14,454 bases of DNA from Paracoccaceae bacterium (GTDB lineage: Bacteria > Pseudomonadota > Alphaproteobacteria > Rhodobacterales > Rhodobacteraceae). The notes under the pieces are model-generated. The model was not told the DNA's origin and searched no databases. It saw nothing but the letters and a program-made list of their open reading frames with translations. Of this stretch, positions 1 through 7,000 are shown one piece after another (position 1 is the first letter of the stretch; the number at the start of each line of letters is the position of its first letter). The translations under genes were made by a program, and so were the position numbers. Location of the stretch: assembly GCA_007131945.1 (NCBI GenBank), contig SLPP01000325.1, positions 1 through 14,454 on the forward strand, given 5' to 3'.

Positions 1-1787
1 CCCTCGGTCGCGGCGGCGGCCTGCTGCCGGAAGAGCGCGAACAACTCCCGCCCGATCCCGAACTGGTTGACCGAGAGGTCCGGGGCCGCCGGGGCGCGCG
101 CGTCGAGGTCGGGGACGCGCGCCTCGAGCCGGCCGGCGGTGGCGTCGAGACGGATTAGGTCGCCGTCGCGCAGACGGGCGAGCGGGCCGCCGGCGGCGGC
201 CTCGGGCGCGACATGGATCGCGGCGGGCACCTTGCCGCTCGCCCCGGACATCCGCCCGTCGGTGACGAGCGCCACGTTCAGCCCCCGGTCCTGCAGGACC
301 GCGAGGATCGGCGTCAGGCTGTGCAGTTCCGGCATGCCGTTCGCGCGCGGCCCCTGAAAGCGGACTACAACGACGGTATCTTTAGTAATTTCATTGGACT
401 GGAAAGCTTTCTTCACGTCAACCTGATCGTGGAAGATGCGCGCGGGCGCCTCGATCACCTGGCGTTCGGGGGCCACTGCCGAGGTCTTGATCACCGCCTC
501 GCCCAGGTTGCCAGAGAGGTGCTTCAGCCCGCCGGTGGGCTGGAACGGGTCCGCGGCCGGGCGCAGAATGCGGTCGTTGAGGCTTTCGCCGGAACCGGGC
601 AGCCAGGCGAGTCCCGCCTCGGTCAGTTTCGGCTCTTCGGTATAGCGCGCCAGGCCCGACCCGGCGATCGTCTCGACATCGTCGTGCAGCAGGCCCGCCG
701 CGAGAAGCTCGCCGATGAGGAAGCCGAGCCCGCCCGCGGCGTGGAAATGGTTCACGTCGGCGAGGCCGTTCGGATAGACCCTGGCCATCAGCGGCACGAT
801 CCCCGAGATCTCGGCGAAGTCGGCGAGTTCCAGGTCGATCCCGGCGGCGCGGGCCATGGCCGGCAGGTGCAGGACCAAGTTGGTCGAACCCCCCGTCGCC
901 ATCAGCCCAACGATGCCGTTGACGAAGGCGCGCTCGTCGAGGATGCGGCCGATGGGGCGGTAGTCGTTGCCGAGTGCGGTGATCGCCGCGGCGCGGGCGA
1001 CGGCGGCGTCGGTCAGGGCGGCGCGCAGGGGCGTGCCGGGGTTGACGAAGCTCGTGCCGGGCAGGTGCAGGCCCATGAACTCCATCAGCATCTGGTTGGT
1101 GTTGGCGGTGCCGTAGAAGGTGCAGGTGCCGGGGCCGTGATAGCTGGCCATCTCGGCCGCCATCAGCTCGGCACGCGTGGCCCTGCCCGCGGCGAAGGCT
1201 TGGCGAACCTTGGCCTTTTCGTCGTTGGGCAGGCCGGAGGTCATCGGGCCCGCGGGGACGAAGACCGCCGGCACGTGGCCGAAAGTCGCCGCGGCCATGA
1301 TCAGCCCCGGCACGATCTTGTCGCAGACCCCCAGCCAGAGCGCGGCGTCGAAACAGTCGTGGCTCATCGCCACCCCGGCCGAAAGCGCGATCACGTCGCG
1401 GGAGAAAAGGCTCAGCTCCATCCCCGCCCGGCCCTGGGTGACGCCGTCGCACATCGCCGGCACCCCGCCCGCGACCTGCGCCGTCGCACCGACGGCGCGG
1501 GCGGCGGCGCGGATGCGGGCGGGATACTCCTCGAACGGCTGATGCGCCGAGAGCATGTCGTTATAGGCGGTGACGATCCCCAGATGCGGCGCGTGGCCCT
1601 CGGCCATAGCGCGCTTGTCCTCGCCGGTCGCGGCATAGGCATGCGCCTGGTTCGAACACGACAGATGCGCGCGCGCGGGTCCGGCCTCGGCCGCGCGCGA
1701 CAGGCGTTCGAGATAGGCCCGACGCCGGTCGCGCGACCGGGAACGGATCCGGTCGGTTATGTCGAGGAGGCGGGGATCGGTGTGCAT
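1..1787 (-). CDS. edd: Phosphogluconate dehydratase, 3' end cut by window edge
   Basis: Converts 6-phosphogluconate to 2-keto-3-deoxy-6-phosphogluconate, the first committed step of the Entner-Doudoroff pathway, in the cytosol. The visible 595 residues cover almost the whole protein (the E. coli enzyme is about 603 aa), so only a few C-terminal residues are missing. It shows the IlvD/Edd pattern throughout. The cysteine motifs [15 protein letters not shown] (Cys113), [16 protein letters not shown] (Cys155) and [15 protein letters not shown] (Cys222) fit the ligands of the family's iron-sulfur cluster. [19 protein letters not shown] is the conserved C-terminal signature. The ATG at 1787 has an AGAAAGGA ribosome site about 8 nt upstream. 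The partner aldolase gene eda usually follows edd in this group and would lie left of the window. Codons between about 355 and 420 are unusually AT-rich for the gene. The family call is secure. Confidence 0.97.
   Translation of the reverse strand, partial: MHTDPRLLDITDRIRSRSRDRRRAYLERLSRAAEAGPARAHLSCSNQAHAYAATGEDKRAMAEGHAPHLGIVTAYNDMLSAHQPFEEYPARIRAAARAVGATAQVAGGVPAMCDGVTQGRAGMELSLFSRDVIALSAGVAMSHDCFDAALWLGVCDKIVPGLIMAAATFGHVPAVFVPAGPMTSGLPNDEKAKVRQAFAAGRATRAELMAAEMASYHGPGTCTFYGTANTNQMLMEFMGLHLPGTSFVNPGTPLRAALTDAAVARAAAITALGNDYRPIGRILDERAFVNGIVGLMATGGSTNLVLHLPAMARAAGIDLELADFAEISGIVPLMARVYPNGLADVNHFHAAGGLGFLIGELLAAGLLHDDVETIAGSGLARYTEEPKLTEAGLAWLPGSGESLNDRILRPAADPFQPTGGLKHLSGNLGEAVIKTSAVAPERQVIEAPARIFHDQVDVKKAFQSNEITKDTVVVVRFQGPRANGMPELHSLTPILAVLQDRGLNVALVTDGRMSGASGKVPAAIHVAPEAAAGGPLARLRDGDLIRLDATAGRLEARVPDLDARAPAAPDLSVNQFGIGRELFALFRQQAAAATE
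393..421 (-). promoter_or_regulatory. Possible internal promoter within edd
   Basis: On the edd strand, TTGACG (416-421, 5 of 6 to the sigma-70 -35 box) and TCCAAT (393-398, 4 of 6 to the -10 box) are exactly 17 bp apart. A perfect 10-bp palindrome, GAAAGCTTTC (402-411), fills most of the spacer. This sits in the only AT-rich patch of an otherwise GC-rich gene, about 0.4 kb before the gene's end. That suits extra transcription of a downstream gene such as eda. The elements are seen; their activity is inferred, and chance coding constraint is a real alternative. Confidence 0.25.
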
Positions 1788-1812
1788 GGCGTCCTTTCTG
1801 GTTGCTGCGCCA

Positions 1813-1845
1813 AACGTCGCTGCGTCGAACGTCGCTCTGTCGAAC
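1813..1845. repeat. Two-copy 15-bp tandem repeat in the edd leader
   Basis: AACGTCGCTGCGTCG (1813-1827) is followed directly by AACGTCGCTCTGTCG (1828-1842), with 13 of 15 bases identical, and then a third AAC. It lies between the predicted edd -10 box and the start codon, so most of it would be in the 5' untranslated leader. No function is apparent. It may simply reflect slippage. Confidence 0.5.
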
Positions 1846-1870
1846 ATAGTGGATAGCGCTAACATCGCAA
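1843..1870 (-). promoter_or_regulatory. edd promoter with LacI-type operator
   Basis: On the edd strand a -35-like TTGCGA (1865-1870) and a -10-like TATGTT (1843-1848) are 16 bp apart, giving a leader of roughly 50 nt. Between them lies a palindrome with core TAGCGCTA (about 1853-1861). The half GCGCTAACAT is especially well formed; the other half, GGATAGCGC, is degenerate. Central-CG palindromes of this kind are typical LacI-family operators. The sequence resembles the motif I recall for CceR (Rhodobacter) and PckR (Sinorhizobium), which control Entner-Doudoroff and gluconeogenic genes. A repressor here would block polymerase. The site and its position are seen; the regulator's identity is inferred. 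Confidence 0.55.
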
Positions 1871-1885
1871 GTGCCGCAGCGTCAG

Positions 1886-1904
1886 CCTTGCACCCGGCGC
1901 AAGG
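1886..1904. repeat. Short inverted repeat in the edd/small-gene intergenic region
   Basis: CCTTGC (1886-1891) and GCAAGG (1899-1904) form a perfect 6-bp inverted repeat around a 7-nt spacer. It lies upstream of the edd -35 box and about 130 bp before the divergent small gene at 2034. It could be a second operator or a chance pairing. I could not pick a convincing promoter for the small gene in the remaining 1905-2033. Confidence 0.3.
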
Positions 1905-2033
1905 CGGAGTTGCCACTTTGGCGGATGTATTTTCTGCAGCGCAGCATTACTTGGGCGGAAGGTTTCAGGGTTGCGCCTCAAGACCTTGCCATGAGGGCAG
2001 GCCGGCGTTTCACCCGCAAAGCAGGAGAAGAAC

Positions 2034-2210
2034 ATGAACCGAAACGAAGCGCTGCCACAAGGCCCGCGACAATTCGAAATCGTGGATGTCGTCGCGATCG
2101 AGCGGCAGGCCCGCGCGATGCAGGCGGAAGCGATGGCGGGGCTGATCCGATCGGCCTGGCGCTGGATCGGGACCCGGTTGCGCCGCGCGCCGATCGGCCA
2201 GACCGCCTGA
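2034..2210 (+). CDS. Small basic protein, 58 aa, function unknown
   Basis: Encodes 58 residues from an ATG with a strong ribosome site (AGGAGA, about 6 nt upstream). The N-terminal third is polar (MNRNEALPQGPRQFEIVDVV). A long amphipathic helix rich in Ala, Gln, Met and Arg follows, then a tryptophan- and arginine-rich tail (SAWRWIGTRLRRAPIG). There is no signal peptide or full membrane span, though the tail could lie on a membrane or bind nucleic acid. The strong ribosome site, GC-biased codons and a clean intrinsic terminator 30 bp downstream argue for a real, well-expressed gene. It resembles small Rhodobacterales proteins that I recall as the RSP_7527 family, and weakly the DUF1127 style. 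Neither was verified. Its position just before an RNA methyltransferase gene also fits that recollection. No function is claimed. Confidence 0.8.
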   Translation: MNRNEALPQGPRQFEIVDVVAIERQARAMQAEAMAGLIRSAWRWIGTRLRRAPIGQTA

Positions 2211-2239
2211 GCCGACGACAAGCGCCCCGCACGTGCAGA

Positions 2240-2264
2240 CCCCGCGCCGGGTGGCGCGGGGTTT
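2240..2264 (+). terminator. Intrinsic terminator after the 58-aa gene
   Basis: CCCCGCGCC (2240-2248) and GGCGCGGGG (2253-2261) form a perfect 9-bp GC stem with a 4-nt loop (GGGT), followed by TTT then CG. The short U-tract is common in high-GC genomes. It separates the highly translatable small gene from the methyltransferase gene at 2325 and may leak enough to act as an expression step-down. Confidence 0.8.
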
Positions 2265-2324
2265 CGACTTTCACCCGGTCCGGTCGGGCGATAAGGCTGA
2301 AGCGCATCCGCCGAACGAGCCGCC

Positions 2325-3527
2325 ATGACCCAGCCCGACCCCGCCCTGCCCCGCATCCGCCTGCGCCCGAAGGTGCAGGCCCGCGCCATCCGCCACGGCT
2401 TCCCCTGGGTTTATGCCGACGAACTCGTGCTCGACCGGCGGACGCGGGCGCTGGCGCCCGGCGCGCTGGCGGTGCTTGAGGATGCCGAACGCGCGCCGCT
2501 CGGGCTGGTCACGATCAACCCGACCTCGAAGATCGTCGCGCGGATGCTGGACCGTGAGCTCTCGGCACAGATCGACGCAGCCTGGCTGACCGCCCGGATC
2601 GCGCGCGCGCTGGAGCTGCGCGAGCGCCTTTACCCCGACCCCTTTTACCGGCTCGTCCATGCCGAGGCCGATGGCCTGCCCGGTGTCGTCATCGACCGGT
2701 TCGGCGAGGCGGCGGTGATCCAGCCCAACGCCGTCTGGGCCGAAGTCCGGATCGGCGAGCTGGTCGAGGCGCTTGTGTCGGTGACCGGCGTCGGAACGGT
2801 GGTCAAGAACGGCACCGGCCGAGCCCGCACACTGGAAGGTCTGCCGGAAGAGACGCAGGTGCTGCGGGGCCGCGCCGAGGCGCCGGTGCCGGTGCCGATG
2901 AATGGCGCGACCTATCTCGCGGACCTCACCGGCGGGCAGAAGACCGGGCTTTTCTACGACCAGCGGCCGAACCACGCCTTCGCCGCGGGACTGGCGAAGG
3001 GCGGGCGCATCCTCGATGTCTTCTGCCATGTCGGCGGCTTCGCGCTAGCGGCACTGGCGGCAGGTGCAGAGCATGCGCTCGCGGTCGATTCCTCGGCGCC
3101 CGCGCTGGACCTGGCCGAGGGTGGTGCGCGTGCCACCGGCGTGAACGCGCGTTTCGAGACGCGGCGTGGCGACGCCTTCGCCGTGCTGGAGGCGCTGGCG
3201 GCCGAGGGGGCGCGTTTCGACCTCGTCGTCTGCGACCCGCCGGCATTCGCCCCGAACCGCCAGGCGCTCGAGGCCGGCCTGCGCGCCTATGAGCGGCTGG
3301 CACGACTGTCCGCGGCGCTGGTGGCACCGGGCGGGTTTCTTGGCCTCTGCTCCTGCTCGCATGCCGCCGACCTCGCCGCCTTCCGCACCGCGTGTTCGCG
3401 CGGGATCGGCCGGGCCGGCCGCTGGCCGCAGCTTCTCCAAACGGGCTTCGCCGGGCCCGACCATCCGCAGCTGCCGCAACTTGCCGAAAGTGGCTATCTC
3501 AAGGCGCTCTTCTTCCGGCTCGACTGA
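2325..3527 (+). CDS. RlmI-type class I SAM-dependent RNA methyltransferase
   Basis: A 400-aa cytosolic enzyme of the RlmI/YccW family. E. coli RlmI makes 5-methylcytosine at position 1962 of 23S rRNA. An N-terminal PUA-like domain (about 10-75) is followed by a central domain (about 80-195) with the family motif YRLVHAEADGLPGVVIDRFG. A Rossmann methyltransferase domain occupies about 200-400. Visible motifs are GGQKTGLFYDQRPN (203-216), the SAM loop ILDVFCHVGGFALAALAAGA (229-248), DPPAF (304-308), and CSCSH, with Cys344 the likely catalytic nucleophile. Length is normal for the family (about 396). The ribosome site at 2325 is weak. I recall this Rhodobacterales subgroup as the RSP_2647 family, so the exact target base may differ from RlmI, and I give no gene symbol. 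The PIN gene starts 1 nt after its stop, implying one transcript. Confidence 0.93.
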   Translation: MTQPDPALPRIRLRPKVQARAIRHGFPWVYADELVLDRRTRALAPGALAVLEDAERAPLGLVTINPTSKIVARMLDRELSAQIDAAWLTARIARALELRERLYPDPFYRLVHAEADGLPGVVIDRFGEAAVIQPNAVWAEVRIGELVEALVSVTGVGTVVKNGTGRARTLEGLPEETQVLRGRAEAPVPVPMNGATYLADLTGGQKTGLFYDQRPNHAFAAGLAKGGRILDVFCHVGGFALAALAAGAEHALAVDSSAPALDLAEGGARATGVNARFETRRGDAFAVLEALAAEGARFDLVVCDPPAFAPNRQALEAGLRAYERLARLSAALVAPGGFLGLCSCSHAADLAAFRTACSRGIGRAGRWPQLLQTGFAGPDHPQLPQLAESGYLKALFFRLD

Positions 3528-3528
3528 C

Positions 3529-4050
3529 ATGCGGGTGATGCTCGACACCTGCGTGCTCTATCCGGCGGTGCTGCGCGACTTCCTGCTGGCGCTGGCCGCG
3601 CGCGGGCTGTTCACGCCGCTCTGGTCCGACGGGGTGGCGGGCGAGTGGCTGCACCTCGTCGCGCGGCGAAATCCGCAGGAACGGGACGAAGTGGCGGCGC
3701 TTCTGCGCCGGATGTCGGCGCGCTGGCCTGAGGGGCGGGTGCCGCCGGGCGCGCCGGGGCTCCTCGAACTGCCCGATCCGGCCGACCGACACGTGCTTGC
3801 CGCCGCGATTTCAGGCGCGGCCGAGCTTATCCTGACCGACAACTGGCGCGATTTTCCCCGCCGTTCGCTGGCACCGCACGGGCTGACAGCGCTCCCGCCC
3901 GACGATTTCGTCCTGCGACTCTGGCTCGGGGCGCCGGGGATCGTCGCCGAGGAGGTGGCGGCGCGCTGGCCCGGGCTCGCCGGACGACCGCTGCGTCAGG
4001 CACTGCGCAGGGCGGGCCTGCCCCGGCTGGGAAAGGCGCTGGAGCACTGA
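3529..4050 (+). CDS. PIN-domain protein, putative ribonuclease
   Basis: A 173-aa protein with the PIN fold of metal-dependent ribonucleases. Candidate acidic residues are Asp6 in MLDTCVLYP, Glu39 in GEWLH, Asp83/Asp86 in PDPADRHVLAA and Asp104 in ILTDNWRDFP, so the usual active-site set appears intact. About 60 residues beyond the core form a helical tail. The ATG follows the methyltransferase stop by 1 nt, so translation is probably coupled. No antitoxin-like gene adjoins it; its partner is an RNA methyltransferase, and this arrangement is what I recall as RSP_2647-RSP_2648 in R. sphaeroides. That favours a housekeeping RNA processing or quality-control role over a toxin-antitoxin module. 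This is inference. The stop codon lies 4 nt from the stop of the convergent kinase gene. Confidence 0.85.
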   Translation: MRVMLDTCVLYPAVLRDFLLALAARGLFTPLWSDGVAGEWLHLVARRNPQERDEVAALLRRMSARWPEGRVPPGAPGLLELPDPADRHVLAAAISGAAELILTDNWRDFPRRSLAPHGLTALPPDDFVLRLWLGAPGIVAEEVAARWPGLAGRPLRQALRRAGLPRLGKALEH

Positions 4051-4054
4051 CCTT

Positions 4055-7000
4055 TCAGCCGCGCCGCGCGCGCAACCGCTCGAACAGTGCATCGATCAGC
4101 CGCAGCAGTTCGCGCCGCTGGATGGGTTTCATCAGGTAGAGGTCGTCCGAGCGCAGCCCGTTGCCGTTGACTGCGGCTTCGTTAGCATAGCCCGACATGA
4201 AGACGATCCCAAGCTCTGGCGCGCGACGCTTGAGTTCCTGCGCCAGCGCCGGACCCTGCAGGCTACCCGGCATTACAACATCGGTGAGCAGGATGTCGAA
4301 GGGCGCGTCGGCATGATCGAAAGCGGCGAGCGCAACATCGCCGGTCGCTGCCTCGACGACGCTGTGGCCGTGCTCGGCAAGGATCCGCGCAACCGTGCGG
4401 CGCACCGCCTCCTCGTCCTCGACCAGCAGGATGCGCGCGCCGCCGAGCGCCGGATCGATCAGACCCGCGACCTGCGAAGGCGTCGCCCGATCAGCGCCGT
4501 CGTCCTCGGCGGGCAGCAGCATCCTGACCGTCGTGCCCACGCCCGGCTCGCTGTAGATGCGCAGCGCCCCGCCTGACTGGCGCACGAAACCATGCGCCAT
4601 GGCCAGGCCCAGCCCGGTGCCCATATGCGGCCCCTTGGTGGTGAAGAAGGGCTCGATCACCTTGTCGAGGAGGTCGCGCGGAATCCCAGTGCCGGTGTCG
4701 CTGACCGCCAGCATCACGTAGCGGCCGGGCGCCAGTTCCTCGCCGCGCTCGGTGATGTAGCTCTCGCTCACCCGCATGTTGGCGGTCTCTATCGTGAGCC
4801 GCCCGCCCTCGGGCATGGCGTCGCGGGCATTGACCACGAGGTTCAGCAGCGAACTCTCGACGAAGGCGGGATCGGCGCGGGTGTTCCACAACCCGGCGGC
4901 GAGTGCGGTCTGCATGTCGATGTTCTCGGGGATGGCTCGGCTGAGCAGCCGGCTCATGGCGTTGACCGTCTCGTTGAGATTGATCACTTTCGGCGCCAGG
5001 TGCGAACGGCGAGCGAAGCTCAGGAGCCTGCGCGTGAGTTCTGCGCCGCGCAGGCAGGCCTGGACGATCTCGTTTCCGTATTCGTCGGTCCGCTGCGGGT
5101 CCGCGGCCTCCATCGCCAGTTCGGCGTTACCCATTATCACCGCCAGCAGGTTGTTGAAGTCATGCGCGATACCGCCGGCGATGCGGCCGATCGATTCCAT
5201 CTTCTGCGCCGAGTGCAGCTGTTCCTCGAGCCGCGTTCGCTCGGTGACATCGTCGAAGCTGCCGATTACCCGCAACGCCCTTCCGCTGTCGTCGCGCAGC
5301 GCGACCACGCGTTCCTCGACATGAGCCCAGGTACCGTCGCCGCGCTTCATCCGATAGGCGATGCGCCAGCGCGTGTCCCTGCCGTGCAGGAAGTCGCTGA
5401 AGCCACCCATGACGCGCGGCAGGTCGTCGGGATGCACCGCCGACCGCCAGGGCGAGGGCACGGCACGCTCGCCGACCCAGTCATGGCCGAAATGCTGCTT
5501 CATCCCCTCGCTGAAGACCATCACGTTGGTTTCGGGATGGTATTCCCAGACCGCATCCGCCGAGACCTCGACGATCGCCCGCATCCGGGCTTCCTCGCGG
5601 TGCAATTCACTCACGTCGAAAAGCATGCCGACCAACCGTACCGGCCGCCCCGCCGCGTCGCGCAACGCCAGCGCCCGGCTGATCACATGCGCAATGCTGC
5701 CGTCGGCACGGAACAGGCGGTATTGCGCCTCGTGCAGTTCGGGGAAATCGTCGCCCCGTCGCAGCGCGCGCGCGGCCTTCGTCAGGATGTGCCTGTCCTC
5801 GGGGTGGACGCGCTCGATGAAGCGCGCCGAATCGCCGGGAAACTCGGACGGATCGTAGCCGTAGCGTGCCAGCGCCGCACCGCTCCACTGCATCCGGTCG
5901 CTGGCGATGTCCCAGTCGAAGATCACCTCGCGCGAAGCTTCTGCGGCAAGGCGCAACCGCTCCTCGCTCTGCCGTTGCGCGGTGATGTCGACAAGCGCGG
6001 CGAAGGCACGCCGCGGGTTTCCATCGGCATCGCGCAGGACGATCATGCGCTCCTGCACGTTCGCCCAGCTGCCGTCTCCGCGGCGCAGCCGGTATTCGAG
6101 GATGGTGCTGCGCTCCTTTCCGTCCAGCAGGTCGAAGAAGTCCCGAACCGCGCGGTCGCGATCCTCCGGGTGGAAGTATTCGACAAGCGGGGTCGGGATC
6201 GCATGCGCGCCGACCAGGTCGATACCGAAGACGGTGCGAAACCCCTCGCCGAAGTTGATCACGTTGCGCTCGGGATCGATTTCGAGCACCGCATCCGATG
6301 AGATCTCAACCAGGGCGTGCTCACGCTCGGCCTCGGCCCGGGCGGCGGTGACATCGACTATCACGCCGATCTTCCGGCGCACCACGCCGGCGTCGTCGCG
6401 CAGCACGCGAGTGCGGTCCTCGACGACGGCGTAGCTGCCATCGGCACGACGGAAGCGGTATTCGTTGCTCAGTTGGTCGACTCCGTCGGCTTCGGCACGC
6501 TCGAGCGCGGCGACGACACGGGCGCGATCCTCGGGATGGACGAGTTCGACCCAGTCGTCGTTCATCCGTGCCAGCACCTCGGGATCGTGCCCGTAACGGG
6601 TGCGGAACCCCTCGCTGCACCAAGTCTCGCCGGTCGTGGCGTCGAGGTCCCAGATCACGTCGCTGACCAGATCGGAGACGACGCGCATCCGCTCCTCCGC
6701 GCGCACGCGGGCGGTGATATCGGCGAGGCAGTGGACGACCCGGTTCGGCGCGTCCACCCGGTTGCTGAACGCAAGGCGTTGGATCACCCGGATCGGGCGC
6801 CCGTCGGCGGTACGCACCGGCAGTTCGCAAGGCGCCGGCGGCATGCCCTCGAGGAAGGCAACGACTTCTTCTAGATGGCTTTTCCGCGCCTCGGGGGTCT
6901 CGAACCACTGCTCGTGGACGCGGGTCACGTCGGCCTCGCTCTCAGCAGCGAAGATCCCGTAGGCCGCCGGATTGGCGGTGGCCACATTCGGCAACTTCTG

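Noticed and set aside
213..1856. Long plus-strand open frame (547 codons) opposite edd
   Set aside because: Low-complexity Arg/Gly/Ala/His-rich translation typical of the antisense of a high-GC gene; the minus strand encodes a clear, motif-complete Edd.
3529..4050. PIN protein as the toxin of a VapBC-type module
   Set aside because: No small antitoxin-like gene lies upstream or downstream; the partner is an RNA methyltransferase and the protein is longer than typical VapC.
4592..6301. Long plus-strand open frame (569 codons) within the multi-PAS kinase, and a similar one at 6875-8113
   Set aside because: Both are antisense to a protein with intact PAS, kinase and receiver motifs. Their translations show no domain pattern and mirror the repeated PAS modules.
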